Part shown: positions 25,500 through 35,092 of the stretch, piece by piece | Layout of the letters: every line of letters begins with the position of its first letter | Numbering within the stretch: position 1 is the stretch's first letter | Source: Rhodovulum visakhapatnamense | GTDB lineage: Bacteria; Pseudomonadota; Alphaproteobacteria; Rhodobacterales; Rhodobacteraceae | Length of the DNA stretch: 64,000 bases | NCBI RefSeq assembly: GCF_004365965.1 | Contig: NZ_SOEB01000016.1 | Coordinates: 1-64,000 of the forward strand | Direction: 5' to 3' | The notes under the pieces: model-generated | Told to the model about the DNA's origin: nothing | The model's input: the letters and a program-made list of their open reading frames with translations, nothing else | Databases searched by the model: none | Translations under genes and position numbers: made by a program

Positions 25500-26160
25500 C
25501 GAGATCATCGCCACGGCGGTCAAGCGACAGCACGAGCCGCAACAGATCATTGGCGACCTCCTGGCCGCCGAGATCAGTGAGAAGCAGGCGCGCTCGATCA
25601 AGTATCAGATGACCATCGCCAAGCTGCCGCTGGCCAAGGAGATCGAGGAGTTCGACTTCCAGGCGGCCGAGGTCAACGAGACCCTGATCCGGGATCTGGC
25701 CACCGGCGACTTCCTTGACCACCAGCGCAATCTCGTGCTGATCGGCGGCACCGGAACCGGAAAGACCCATCTCGCGGTCAGCATCGCCCGGGCCTGTATC
25801 CGAAACGGCCGCCGTGGACGGTTCTTCAACGTCGTCGACCTCGTGAACAAGCTCGACGCCGAAGCCCGGGCCGAACGGCAGGGCCGGACTGCGGACCTGA
25901 TCTCCCGCCTCGACTTCCTGATCCTCGACGAACTCGGCTATCTCCCGTTCGCCCAGACCGGCGGCCAGCTCCTGTTCCACCTGATCAGCAAGCTCTACGA
26001 GCGCACCTCGATCATCGTCACGACCAATCTCGCCTTTGGCGAATGGCCCACCGTCTTCGGAGACGCGAAGATGACCACCGCGCTGCTCGACCGCCTGACG
26101 CATCACTGCGAGATCGTCGAAACCGGCAACGAAAGCTGGCGCTTCAAGAACCGAGCATAA
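25432..26160 (+). CDS. istB: IS21-family helper ATPase IstB
   Basis: 242 residues. AAA+ ATPase with Walker [13 protein letters not shown], Walker [13 protein letters not shown] and sensor-1 region [13 protein letters not shown]. IstB positions and activates IstA on target DNA. Full length for the family. It lacks a usable partner here because istA is 5'-truncated, so it can serve only in trans. Confidence 0.9.
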   Translation: MERSQVLDAMGQLKLYGMRTAYDEIIATAVKRQHEPQQIIGDLLAAEISEKQARSIKYQMTIAKLPLAKEIEEFDFQAAEVNETLIRDLATGDFLDHQRNLVLIGGTGTGKTHLAVSIARACIRNGRRGRFFNVVDLVNKLDAEARAERQGRTADLISRLDFLILDELGYLPFAQTGGQLLFHLISKLYERTSIIVTTNLAFGEWPTVFGDAKMTTALLDRLTHHCEIVETGNESWRFKNRA

Positions 26161-26332
26161 CGCAAACGGCACCCCGCTGGCCCGCCGCCGCTGCGTTACA
26201 TGGGGACTACGCAGCGCCGGGCCAGCTTAGCTCCAGGGGGGTCAATTTTGATGGGGTGGATGCCCCCGCCCGACGGCATCGCGATGTGCCAGGATGGTGA
26301 TGCTGAAGTCACCATAGAAAGAGGAGGCATCC
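26161..26332. other. IS21 right end / IS110 left flank
   Basis: 172 bases between istB and the IS110 transposase. GGGGGGTCAATTTTGATGG (26235-26253) resembles the repeated GTCAATTTT ends of IS21-type elements. A second CAATTTTGAT occurs at 27465-27474 beyond the IS110 gene, suggesting that IS110 landed in or beside the IS21 end. Confidence 0.4.
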
Positions 26333-27356
26333 ATGAATGAGGTTAGCATCGTCGGCGTCGACCTGGCCAAGCAGGTCTTTCAGGTTCACGGCGCTGCGGC
26401 GGACGGGCGGGTGCTGTTCCGCAAGAAATTGTCACGCCCGCAGTTCGCGAAGTTCATGGCGGCCCTGCCTCGGTGCGTCGTGGCGATGGAGGCCTGCGGC
26501 ACCGCGCATTACTGGGGCCGGGAGTTGGCCGGGCATGGGCATGACGTCCGGCTCATCCCGCCGGTCTATGTGAAGCCGTTCGTGAAGCGGCAGAAGAACG
26601 ATGCGGCCGATGCGGAAGCCATCGCCGAGGCGGCCCTGCGCCCGACGATGCGCAGCGTGGCTGTGAAGACGGCCGGACAACAGGCGCGGGCGATGCTTTT
26701 CCGGACCCGCGATCTGCTCGTCGGACAGCGCACCCAGTTGATCAATGCACTCCGCGGCCATCTTGCAGAGCATGGCATCGTCCTGGCCAAGGGGCATCGG
26801 CAATATCGACCGTCTCGCCACGCGCCTCGAAGAAGAAGGCCTTCCCGATCTGGTCCGGGACCTGGGGCGGCTCTACCTCCACCGGATCGCCGGACTCAGC
26901 GACGAAATCGACAAGCTGGACGGGCGCATCGCGGCCGCCGCGAAGGAAAGCGATGTCGCGCGCAGCCTTCAGACGATGCCGGGGATCGGTCCGGTCTGTG
27001 CCATGGCGATTGCCACCTTCGCGCCCGACATGCGGGAATTCCGCCGCGCGCGCGATTTCTCGGCCTGGCTCGGGCTCGTTCCCCGGCAACATTCCAGCGG
27101 CGGCAAGCAGAAGCTCGGCCGCACCTCCAAGATGGGCCAACGCGACATCCGGCGCCTGCTGATAGTGGGGGCGATGTCCGTCGTGCATTGGCGAGGGCGC
27201 GATGGCGGCAGGCCCGGGTCGTGGCTCTCCCGCATGCTGGCCCGGAAACCGCGCATGCTGGTCGCGATCGCCCTGGCCAACAAGATGGCCCGGATGGTCT
27301 GGGCCATGCTCTCGCGCAACGAGGACTACCGGGATCCGGTCGGCGCGGTCTGCTGA
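26333..27356 (+). pseudogene. IS110-family transposase with frameshift
   Basis: N-terminal DEDD part in frame from ATG 26333: VGVDLAKQVFQVHG (first Asp), KNDAADAEAIAEA (later acidic residues). C-terminal part (transposase_20: MPGIGPVCAMAIATFAPD, FSAWLGLVPRQHSSGG, GRTSKMGQRDIRRLL) continues in the next frame to 27356. The break is at about 26790-26794, where a run of four G replaces the three needed to keep GIVLAKGIGNIDRL in frame. IS110 elements use a bridge RNA encoded in a non-coding end, here probably in the flank upstream of 26333. Confidence 0.85.
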
Positions 27357-27546
27357 CCGCGGCCGCCGGAGCATCGGCGATGTGAGGAGGACGACGACCA
27401 GCATGGGCAAATGATCGACAAGATCCGGAACGGGAAAACCAGTGGCGTCCAACGAGCCCGAGCTCGCAATTTTGATCTGGACCCCGGTCCGCGCATCACC
27501 ACACCGGCCCGCGGCATGTCACGGCCGCACCTCAGAGGCCTGAAAC

Positions 27547-30500
27547 ATGACCGCATCCGATCACATGCTCAGAAGGTCAGAAAGTCCTTGCATCGAAGGG
27601 GGCATCCAAACATGCATGCCGATCCACACATCCCATCCCGAGGAACTGGTGACCCGCGCCGCCGAACTGGGTCTTGCGGCCATTGCCATCACCGACCGCA
27701 ATTCGGTGGCGGGCGTTGTGCGGGCGTTCTCCGCGCTCAAGGAACTGGCGCGGCTGCGAGATGAATCCCGGGCAAATGTCCAGGCCGCACAGGATGGCCC
27801 GGCCATCAGGTCGCAGCGCGTCACCGACCACTCCAGCCGCCAGGACGTACCCCATTTCACTGGCGCGACCGGGACGCCCAGTCTGTCCGCCACCGCCCTG
27901 CCGAAGCTGATCGCGGGCGCACGGCTGGCGCTGACCGACTCTGCGGTCGAATGGCTTGCGCTACCCACCGGTCTGATGGCCTGGTCCCGCCTGACCCGGC
28001 TCTTGTCGTTGGGCAAGCGCCGCGCTCCCAAGGGCGAATGCCACCTGCAACGGGCGGATCTGGCAGAATGGGGACAAGGCATGATCCTGATCGCCCTGTC
28101 GCCTGATCCGATGGAGGATGGCAACCCCAAGACCACCCGCAGCGATCTGCTGGCCGTTGCCCGCACTTTTCCCGGCCAGTGCTTCCTCGGGGCCGCCCCC
28201 CGCTATGATGGCCGCGATCAGGCCCGCCTCGACCAGCTGGCCATGCTGGCCCAAGGCGTGAACCTGCCGATGGTTGCCGTAGGCGACGTGCTGATGCACC
28301 GCGCCGCCCGTCGCCCGCTGGCCGATGTACTGACCTGCCTGCGCATCGGTTGCACCATCGACAACATCGGCGAGCACCGGCTTGCCAATGGCGAACGCCG
28401 TCTGAAATCCGGGGCCGAAATGGCGCGGCTCTTTGCCCGCCACCCCGCCGCCCTGCGCCGCACGGTGGAGATTGCCGACCGCTGTGTCTTCCGCCTGAAC
28501 GACCTGCGCTACCAATACCCGGACGAGGCGCAGGATGGCGAACCGGCGCAAGACCGTCTGGAACGCCTGGCCCGGGCTGGGCTGCACTGGCGCTATCCGC
28601 CCGGACCGCCGCCCAAGATCGTCCATCGCGTGGAAAAGGAACTGACCCTGATCCGCGAGGTGGACTACGCGCCCTATTTCCTCACCGTGCATGACATCGT
28701 CCAGTTTGCGCGATCGAAGGGCATCCTGTGTCAAGGGCGGGGCTCGGCAGCCAATTCGGTGGTCTGTTACCTCCTGGGCATCACCGAGGTGCCCCCCGAA
28801 AGCATCACCCTGATCTTCGAACGGTTCATTTCCAAGGAGCGCGGCGAGCCACCGGACATCGACGTCGATTTCGAACACGAGCGGCGCGATGAGGTGATCC
28901 AGTGGATCTATGCCCGCTATGGCCGTGAGCGCGCCGGGCTGACCGCCACGGTGATCCATTTCCGCAGCCGCGCCGCCATCCGCGAGGTGGGCAAGGTCAT
29001 GGGCCTCAGCCAGGATGTGATCGCCCGGCTTTCGGGTCAGATCTGGGGCTGGTCCTCCGCCGCGCCCGGCGAAGACCGCTTGCGCGACGCAGGCCTTTCC
29101 ATCGAGGATCGCCGCGTGCAACTGGCCGTGCAACTGATCGGCGAGATCATCGGCTTTCCCCGCCACCTCAGCCAACACGTCGGGGGGTTTGTCATCACCA
29201 AGGGTCGATTGGACGAGCTTTGCCCGATCGAGAATGCGGCGATGGACGACCGCACCATCATCGAATGGGACAAGGACGACATCGACGCGCTCGGGCTTCT
29301 GAAGGTGGACATCCTTGCCCTCGGCATGCTGACCGCGATCCGCAAGGCCTTTGCCCTGCTGGCCGATCACCGTGGGAAAAAGCTGACGCTGGCCAGTGTC
29401 CCGCCTGAAGACCCGCCGATCTATGACATGCTCTGCCGCGCCGATGCCATCGGGGTGTTTCAGGTGGAAAGCCGGGCGCAGTTGAACTTCCTGCCCCGGA
29501 TGCGGCCCCGCAAGTTCTACGATCTGGTCTGCGAGGTGGCCATCGTCCGCCCCGGCCCGATTCAGGGCGGCATGATACATCCCTTCATCAACCGCCGCAG
29601 GGGCCGCGAGAAGGTCGAAGACCTCGGCCCCGCGATGATGGAGGTGCTGGGCCGCACCTATGGCGTGCCGCTGTTTCAGGAGCAGGCGATGCAGATTGCC
29701 GTGGTCGCGGCAGGGTTTACGCCTGCGGAAGCTGACCGACTGCGTCGCAGCCTCGCTACCTTCAAACGCATGGGGACAATCGGCAGCTTCCGTGACCGTT
29801 TTGTCAGCGGAATGCTGTCGCGCGGCTATGATGCAGATTTCGCGGCGCGCTGTTTCGCCCAGATCGAGGGCTTCGGCAGCTATGGCTTTCCAGAATCTCA
29901 CGCAGCCAGTTTCGCGCGGCTGGTCTATATCTCTGCCTGGCTGAAATGCCACCATCAGGCGGTCTTCACCTGCGCGCTGCTGAACTCCCAGCCAATGGGG
30001 TTCTATGCCCCGGCCCAACTGGTACGAGATGCCCGTGATCATGGTGTCGAAGTCCGTCCGATCTCGGTCAACCATTCACTCTGGGACTGCACGCTGGAGG
30101 CGCGCGCCGATGGTGGCTTGGCGCTGCGTCTTGGGTTCCGCCAGATCAAGGGCATGCGGGAGGAGGATGCGGGCTGGATCGCGGCCGCGCGCGGCAACGG
30201 CTATCCCGATGTGGAAAGCCTCTGGCGTCGGGCAGGCGTTCACCCCGACACGCTGGAACGCTTGGCCGAGGCCGATGCCTTTGTCGCTCTTGGCCTGACC
30301 CGCCGTGACGCGCTTTGGGCAGCCAAGGCGCTGAAAACACCGGCTCCGCTGCCGCTATTCGGGGCCGATGGCGAAGGCGGCGTTGAGCCGACCGTCGCGC
30401 TGCCGCAGATGACCTTGGGCCAGGAGGTGATCGAGGATTACCTCTCTCTGCACCTGTCCCTGCGCGCCCATCCGATGGAGCTCTTGCGCCCGCGCCTGCC

Positions 30501-30930
30501 CGAGAGCATTGCCCATTACCGGCTGGCACAGGCCAAGGGGCGCGTCACCGTTACCGGCCTTGTCATCACTCGCCAACGCCCCGGCACAGCGGCGGGCGTC
30601 ATTTTCCTGACACTGGAGGATGAAACCGGCACAGCGAATATCATCGTCTGGAAACAGGTTTATGAGGCTTTCCGCAAGGCGGTGATCGCAGGCCGACTGG
30701 TCCGCGTCACCGGCCGCATTCAGCGCGATGGCCCCACCACCCACCTGATCGCCGAGCGGGTCGAGGATGTGTCGGAGCTGCTGGCCACGCTCGGCCGCCC
30801 GGTGATGATCGACGCCAATGACGGTCGCGCCGATGAAACGAAACGCCCGGTCGGGGGAAGCATCAGATCGACAGCGCGCCATCCCCGGGAGCAGGCGCGA
30901 AAGCTGTTTCCGAGCCGGGACTTTCACTGA
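27547..30930 (+). CDS. dnaE2: Error-prone DNA polymerase DnaE2, altered N-terminus
   Basis: 1127 residues by the longest frame. Polymerase III alpha-like with PHP, palm (PDIDVDF at about 436-442, with catalytic Asp residues; CQGRGSAANSVVCYLLGI), fingers (YGVPLFQEQAMQIAV, ESHAASFARLVY) and C-terminal OB fold (VTGLVITRQRPGTA, IIVWKQVYE). The family begins with YAELQVTTxFSFLRGASHPEEL; here only SHPEELVTRAAELGL onward is recognisable, and the preceding 30 residues are unrelated. The first PHP motif has therefore been lost, probably through the adjacent IS110/IS21 activity. The usual imuA-imuB partners are absent upstream. Polymerase activity could persist; SOS control is likely lost. Confidence 0.85.
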   Translation: MTASDHMLRRSESPCIEGGIQTCMPIHTSHPEELVTRAAELGLAAIAITDRNSVAGVVRAFSALKELARLRDESRANVQAAQDGPAIRSQRVTDHSSRQDVPHFTGATGTPSLSATALPKLIAGARLALTDSAVEWLALPTGLMAWSRLTRLLSLGKRRAPKGECHLQRADLAEWGQGMILIALSPDPMEDGNPKTTRSDLLAVARTFPGQCFLGAAPRYDGRDQARLDQLAMLAQGVNLPMVAVGDVLMHRAARRPLADVLTCLRIGCTIDNIGEHRLANGERRLKSGAEMARLFARHPAALRRTVEIADRCVFRLNDLRYQYPDEAQDGEPAQDRLERLARAGLHWRYPPGPPPKIVHRVEKELTLIREVDYAPYFLTVHDIVQFARSKGILCQGRGSAANSVVCYLLGITEVPPESITLIFERFISKERGEPPDIDVDFEHERRDEVIQWIYARYGRERAGLTATVIHFRSRAAIREVGKVMGLSQDVIARLSGQIWGWSSAAPGEDRLRDAGLSIEDRRVQLAVQLIGEIIGFPRHLSQHVGGFVITKGRLDELCPIENAAMDDRTIIEWDKDDIDALGLLKVDILALGMLTAIRKAFALLADHRGKKLTLASVPPEDPPIYDMLCRADAIGVFQVESRAQLNFLPRMRPRKFYDLVCEVAIVRPGPIQGGMIHPFINRRRGREKVEDLGPAMMEVLGRTYGVPLFQEQAMQIAVVAAGFTPAEADRLRRSLATFKRMGTIGSFRDRFVSGMLSRGYDADFAARCFAQIEGFGSYGFPESHAASFARLVYISAWLKCHHQAVFTCALLNSQPMGFYAPAQLVRDARDHGVEVRPISVNHSLWDCTLEARADGGLALRLGFRQIKGMREEDAGWIAAARGNGYPDVESLWRRAGVHPDTLERLAEADAFVALGLTRRDALWAAKALKTPAPLPLFGADGEGGVEPTVALPQMTLGQEVIEDYLSLHLSLRAHPMELLRPRLPESIAHYRLAQAKGRVTVTGLVITRQRPGTAAGVIFLTLEDETGTANIIVWKQVYEAFRKAVIAGRLVRVTGRIQRDGPTTHLIAERVEDVSELLATLGRPVMIDANDGRADETKRPVGGSIRSTARHPREQARKLFPSRDFH

Positions 30931-30977
30931 CGGGTTGCCCGAAGATGCACTGCTGGGCACGGTGTATGGAGTTCGGC

Positions 30978-31364
30978 TCAGGCTGGGCCCAGATCGGCCC
31001 CAAACTTGATTGCGCCCAAAAACTTGGCGTCCAACTCAGGCTCATCCCATTTACCTGCGACCGTCATCCAACGGTCAATAAGCGACATGAAGTCCGGATC
31101 ATCGCAGCTCATCTGAAACGTGTAGAGGCGATTGACGATCTGGCGCATCAAATCCCGCATCGCGTCATCGTCGATATGCGACACCTCGGCCCAAGCGATC
31201 TTGCGGCCCTCGGCATCAAGCACGAACACATCCGAATAGTCGCCATTATGCGTGACCGGAACGACACCTGCATGCACGGCCTCAAGCCTTGTATTGCGCA
31301 CGCACATCACGGCCATGATCTTGGCCAAGCTCGCAGCGATCCGCTCTTTGTCTTCGGGTTTCAT
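30978..31364 (-). CDS. Conserved hypothetical protein
   Basis: 128 residues. Starts MKPEDKERIAASLAKIMAVM; later VPVTHNGDYSDVFVLDAEGRK and IAWAEVSHIDDDAMRDLMRQ. A small alpha/beta protein without recognisable catalytic residues, on the strand opposite dnaE2 and tail to tail with it (47 bases apart). Small proteins of this type recur on alphaproteobacterial plasmids. Function unknown. Confidence 0.65.
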   Translation of the reverse strand: MKPEDKERIAASLAKIMAVMCVRNTRLEAVHAGVVPVTHNGDYSDVFVLDAEGRKIAWAEVSHIDDDAMRDLMRQIVNRLYTFQMSCDDPDFMSLIDRWMTVAGKWDEPELDAKFLGAIKFGADLGPA

Positions 31365-31506
31365 GCGCGAAACGTAGCGGAAAGAGGGCGATGCAGCCAG
31401 TCGTTTGCAAGGACTGCAACAGTAGAAATCTGAGTGTCTGGATCGTGTTACCGCTCTTGCCGATGCGCCTCGTCGGATTTCCGATATTTTGCATCGAGAA
31501 ACCGAA

Positions 31507-31531
31507 GCCCGGCGAGTTTCCCCCGCCGGGC
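31507..31531 (-). terminator. Hairpin downstream of ssb
   Basis: GCCCGGCG (31507-31514) pairs with CGCCGGGC (31524-31531) over a 9-base loop; in the ssb direction it is followed by TTCGGTTTC. A weak intrinsic terminator is plausible. Confidence 0.45.
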
Positions 31532-31553
31532 CCGAGGGGGGAGACCCCGTTCC

Positions 31554-31958
31554 TCAGAACGGGATCTCGTCGTCGCGGTCGACCAGCTCGGGGTTTTCGT
31601 TCTCGGCCGACTTCGGCCGGCTCAGGAAGTCGACCTTCTCGGCGATGATCTCGCAGCCGTAGCGGTCGTTCCCCATGCTGTCGATCCACTTGGTGTAGTG
31701 GATGCGGCCGTGGACGAGGACCTTCATGCCCTTTTCGCAATGCTCCGCGACCGTCTTGCCGAGACCGTTGAAGCAGGTGATGCGGTGCCATTCGGTGTCC
31801 ATGACCCGGTAGCCGTTCTCGTCGCGCAGGACGCGTCCTTCCGAGAGGCGGGGGCGGGAGGTGGCGAGGCTGAAGTTGGTGATCTTGGTGCCGCCTTGGG
31901 TGCTGCGGACTTCGGGTTTCTGGCCAATGTTGCCGGCGAGAATGACGATGTTCTGCAT
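31554..31958 (-). CDS. ssb: Single-stranded DNA-binding protein
   Basis: 134 residues. OB-fold SSB: MQNIVILAGNIGQKPEVR, LATSRPRLSEGR, YRVMDTEWHRITCFN, LVHGRIHYTKW. The C-terminus ends PELVDRDDEIPF, the acidic D-x-x-I-P-F tail through which SSB recruits partner proteins. It is shorter than chromosomal SSB, with almost no linker between OB fold and tail, typical of plasmid copies that coat single strands during transfer or repair. Confidence 0.93.
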   Translation of the reverse strand: MQNIVILAGNIGQKPEVRSTQGGTKITNFSLATSRPRLSEGRVLRDENGYRVMDTEWHRITCFNGLGKTVAEHCEKGMKVLVHGRIHYTKWIDSMGNDRYGCEIIAEKVDFLSRPKSAENENPELVDRDDEIPF

Positions 31959-32378
31959 GGGTCAAGCTCCTGTGTGTCCTGTCTTCGGGACCGTCCCTTC
32001 GACAAGACCCGGAAAAAGCCCGTCGGGTGACGCGTGCACGGTGGACGGAACGGAAGCCGGAAACCCCCAGAGGACCGGGGTGGAGCGGGCAGCCCCAAAG
32101 GGGCAACTCGGCCCGGTCTGACGCGGGGTTGCGCGCGAGAGCCCGAACGGGATTAGGGGATTGTCAGTCGAAGGGATGGCTCAGAAGCCAGAGATGCGCA
32201 GGGAGCCCATGCCAGAACCTGTCACCCGGCCAATCGGGACTGCCTGACCCCAAGCCCAGCATCCCACTCGCGCCGAAAGTGCCGATCACCGGCTCCCGCC
32301 CCCTTGCCCCGCCAGCCGGAACGTGCGGCACCTGCCGCGACGGGCTATCGATACCGGGTCGGGACAAGGACCGCAGCC
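31959..32378. other. Non-coding stretch between ssb and the H-NS-like gene
   Basis: 420 GC-rich bases, divergent promoters expected for ssb and the H-NS-like gene. AGGAGC lies before the ssb start in its direction. I see no gene, repeat or firm promoter boxes. Confidence 0.4.
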
Positions 32379-32699
32379 ATGTCTGATTTCGATCTCGAGG
32401 CACTGTCGCTCGGAGAGCTGAAGAAAATGCAGAAGGACGTCGCCAAGGCGATTTCCACATTCGAGGATCGGCAGAAGGCGGAAGCCCGCGCCAAGGTGGA
32501 GGCCTTCGCCCGGGACCTGGGCTACTCCCTGGCCGAACTTGTCGGCACGGAGACGAAATCCTCCCGTGCGGCTGTCGCGGCGAAATACCGGCACCCTGAG
32601 AACCCGGCGCTGACTTGGTCGGGCCGGGGTCGCAAACTGCAGCGGTTCGTGGGGGCGTTGGAGGAAGGGACGACCGCAAGCGACCTAACCATAAGTTGA
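32379..32699 (+). CDS. H-NS-family nucleoid protein
   Basis: 106 residues from ATG 32379 (MSDFDLEALSLGELKKMQKD). The N-terminal helical part mediates dimerisation, and the C-terminal DNA-binding motif is YRHPENPALTWSGRGRK, matching the H-NS/HvrA core (Y-x-N/H-P-x-x-P-x-x-T-W-S-G-R-G-R-x-P). Such proteins silence AT-rich DNA and on plasmids limit the cost of acquired genes; HvrA in Rhodobacter also tunes photosynthesis genes. Full length. Likely a plasmid-borne stealth or global regulator. Confidence 0.85.
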   Translation: MSDFDLEALSLGELKKMQKDVAKAISTFEDRQKAEARAKVEAFARDLGYSLAELVGTETKSSRAAVAAKYRHPENPALTWSGRGRKLQRFVGALEEGTTASDLTIS

Positions 32700-32718
32700 G
32701 GGTATGGGCGACGCGATC

Positions 32719-32828
32719 GGCCCTGAGCCGACCTTGGCGAAGAGATCGGACGCCGCATCGCAGCTTCACCAAAGAAGCCATTCATGGAGACCGCAGCATT
32801 TTGGGCGACCAGAGGTCCGCAGTGCGGG
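32719..32828 (+). repeat. 110-bp direct repeat, copy 1
   Basis: Nearly identical to 35191-35300 in the same orientation (differences near 32724, 32774 and 32811). Contains the block AGATCGGACGCCGCATCGCA and later ATTTTGGGCGACC. The two copies flank the LysE, Lrp and EamA genes. No coding potential of its own. Confidence 0.85.
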
Positions 32829-32903
32829 CTTTGCGAACCTAAACCCCATACCAGAGCCAGTTCAATCGCACCTTTCCGGAACCGAGTTTGGCAACGTCCA
32901 AAC

Positions 32904-33503
32904 TCAAATTCCGAGGCCGAGCACGGGATAGAGCGACGCTACTAGCAAAGCCGCCATGGTGATGTTGAAGACCCTGAGCCGGGTGGAAGTCGACAGCCAT
33001 TGCCGGACGACAGTCCCAAGCCATGCCCAGACCGAGATCGCCGGAAAGCAGACGAGTGCGAACGCACCGGCCACGATGGCGACCGACAGCATCGAGCGGT
33101 CGGGCGCGTAGAGCGTTATGGCAGACAGGCACATGGCCCAGGCCTTGGGGTTCACCCACTGGAAAGTGGCCGCTTGAAGAAAGGTCATCGGACGACTGTC
33201 CGCGCCCCGCTCCTCCACCGGGGCGGCCGTTGCGATCTTGAATGCGAGCCAGAGCAGGTAGCCAACGGAAACGACCTTCAGCACCAGGTTCAGCGCAGGC
33301 AATGCATCGAACAGAGCCATCAGCCCCACACCTACGAGGAGAGCCATGACCGACACGCCCCCGACGATGCCGAGCATGTGCGGCAGGGTCCGCCGAAAGC
33401 CGAAGTTCGCACCGGACGCCATCAGCATGAGGTTGTTCGGCCCCGGCGTGACGGTGGCAACAAATGCGAAGCCCAGAAGGGCGGTCAGGATAGCGAAACT
33501 CAT
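32904..33503 (-). CDS. LysE/RhtB-family amino-acid exporter
   Basis: 199 residues, six transmembrane segments. The N-terminal motif TPGPNNLMLMASGANFGFRR is the LysE/RhtB signature (P-G-P-N). Later segments: MLGIVGGVSVMALLVGVGLM, QWVNPKAWAMCLSAITLYAP. Exports amino acids or related metabolites across the inner membrane. Divergent from the Lrp-type regulator at 33610, 106 bases apart, the usual arrangement for Lrp-controlled exporters. Confidence 0.9.
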   Translation of the reverse strand: MSFAILTALLGFAFVATVTPGPNNLMLMASGANFGFRRTLPHMLGIVGGVSVMALLVGVGLMALFDALPALNLVLKVVSVGYLLWLAFKIATAAPVEERGADSRPMTFLQAATFQWVNPKAWAMCLSAITLYAPDRSMLSVAIVAGAFALVCFPAISVWAWLGTVVRQWLSTSTRLRVFNITMAALLVASLYPVLGLGI

Positions 33504-33609
33504 GGGGCGTGCCTCCGATAGTGCTTGGGCGCAACAATAGCGGGAAGAGGTCGCAACATGTCGTCTAATGCTCTATCCTCAGACACAGATGCACAACGAT
33601 TGATGCCTC

Positions 33610-34056
33610 ATGGACGCTATAGACAAGAAAATATTGCGCGAGCTACGGCGTGACGGCCGGATGAGCAATGTCGCTCTGGCCGAACGTGTCGGCCTGTCTC
33701 CCTCGGCTTGCCTGAGACGAGTTCAGGAGCTGGAGCGAACCGGAGTGATCCTCGGCTACAGGGTCGTGACCAGCCCCGAGCGCATGGGGCGCGGGTTCGC
33801 CGCCTATGTCATGGTCGGCCTGTCCTCTCATACCAAGGCAGCACAGGAGGGCTTTGAGCGCGCCATGGCAATCGCGCCAGAAGTCGTCGAGTGCCATAAC
33901 ATAGCAGGGGCTTTCGAGTATCTCCTCCGCGTCGAGAGCGCCGATCTCTCGGAATACAAGCGCTTTCACACGGAGGTTTTGGGCACCCAATCCCATGTCC
34001 ATGCAATCACGTCCTACATCGTGATGGGATCACCCAAAGACGAGCGCGCCACTTGA
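33610..34056 (+). CDS. Lrp/AsnC-family transcriptional regulator
   Basis: 148 residues. Starts MDAIDKKILRELRRDGRMSN, with helix-turn-helix ALAERVGLSPSACLRRVQEL, then the RAM ligand-binding domain (GRGFAAYVMVGLSSH ... EVVECHNIAGAFEYLLRVES). Senses an amino acid and probably controls the divergent LysE exporter through the 33504-33609 gap. Confidence 0.92.
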   Translation: MDAIDKKILRELRRDGRMSNVALAERVGLSPSACLRRVQELERTGVILGYRVVTSPERMGRGFAAYVMVGLSSHTKAAQEGFERAMAIAPEVVECHNIAGAFEYLLRVESADLSEYKRFHTEVLGTQSHVHAITSYIVMGSPKDERAT

Positions 34057-34119
34057 TCGCAGCACACGAGAAGGGCGTTGGTCGTGGACCTGTATGCAGT
34101 TGCTGCCGAATGTCGTGGA

Positions 34120-34191
34120 AGGGCTCGGAACCGACCTCTGTCGCGTCGCAGCATACCCCGAATCGCGGGCACCTCGCGGCGTCGAGGTCGG
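34120..34191 (+). repeat. 72-bp direct repeat, copy 1
   Basis: Matches 40958-41029 in the same orientation with about two differences. The block includes CCGACCTCTGTCGCGTCGCA and an internal CCGACCTC / GAGGTCGG inverted pair near its ends. Probable remnant of a mobile or intergenic repeat family. Confidence 0.8.
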
Positions 34192-34216
34192 AGCTGACCA
34201 TCCGCGGCGGTGCGTG

Positions 34217-35092
34217 CTACCGGGACGCTTCGCGGACTACGATGAAGATCCCGCTGGCGATGATCACCAGCGCGCCCATAACGGTCGCTGGCGTGAGCAG
34301 ATCTCCCCAGATCAGCCAGCCGAGGGCCGTCGCCCAGATCAGCGATGTGTAGTCGAACGGCGCGACCACCGCCGCCGGCGCCATCCGGAACGCCTGACTG
34401 ATGAGCGCGATGCCGAGGCTCCCGCAGATCGCGATGACCAGGAACAACCACAGGTCCGCCGGCTGAACCGGCGTCCAGAGCCACAGCGCGACGGGCGCGG
34501 CGTAGACCATAGGGAACAGAACCACGTAGAGCATCATGGTCAGCAGGCCCTCGCCCGGGTCGAGCCAGCGCCCGCTGAGCATCATGAGCGCGTAAAGAAA
34601 CGCCACGCCGACCGGCATCAGTGACGCAAGCTGGAATGTCGAGGCGCCCGGCTGGACGATGATCAGCACCCCGATGAAGCCGACCAGGACCGCGCTCCAG
34701 CGCCGCCATCCCACATGCTCTCCTAGCAGCGGGACGGAAAGTGCGGTAATGAAGATCGGGGCGGCAAAGACCAGCACCGTCGCCTCGGCCAGCGGCATGA
34801 CGCTCAGGCTGGTGAAGTAGAGAGAGGCGGCCGCCACCATGATCAGCCCGCGCCACGCATGCAGCCCGAGGTTGCGTGTGCGCAACGCATGTGCCCCGTG
34901 CAGCGCCAGCACCGCGGCTAGGATGATCGGGATCGCGATCAGATTGCGAAGGAAGACGATGTGGACCGGGTGGTAGCGATCAGTGAGCACCTTGGCGATG
35001 GCGTCGTTCAGCACCAGGAACATGATACCGGCGCAGATCGTGAGGATCCCGCCGAGGGCATTCTCCTGCTCGATCCGCGTCCTGAGGCTCAT
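34217..35092 (-). CDS. EamA/DMT-family transporter
   Basis: 291 residues from ATG 35092 (MSLRTRIEQENALGG). Ten transmembrane segments as two EamA repeats of five (e.g. GGILTICAGIMFLVLNDAIA; APIFITALSVPLLGEHVGW; PFDYTSLIWATALGWLIWGD). Exports small metabolites, substrate not predictable. A longer frame reaching 35386 reads through the 110-bp repeat and is not believed. Lies between the two 110-bp repeat copies. Confidence 0.88.
   Translation of the reverse strand: MSLRTRIEQENALGGILTICAGIMFLVLNDAIAKVLTDRYHPVHIVFLRNLIAIPIILAAVLALHGAHALRTRNLGLHAWRGLIMVAAASLYFTSLSVMPLAEATVLVFAAPIFITALSVPLLGEHVGWRRWSAVLVGFIGVLIIVQPGASTFQLASLMPVGVAFLYALMMLSGRWLDPGEGLLTMMLYVVLFPMVYAAPVALWLWTPVQPADLWLFLVIAICGSLGIALISQAFRMAPAAVVAPFDYTSLIWATALGWLIWGDLLTPATVMGALVIIASGIFIVVREASR

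Noticed and set aside
27961-30075. 704-codon minus-strand frame opposite dnaE2
   Set aside because: Shadow frame; dnaE2 on the other strand carries polymerase motifs throughout.
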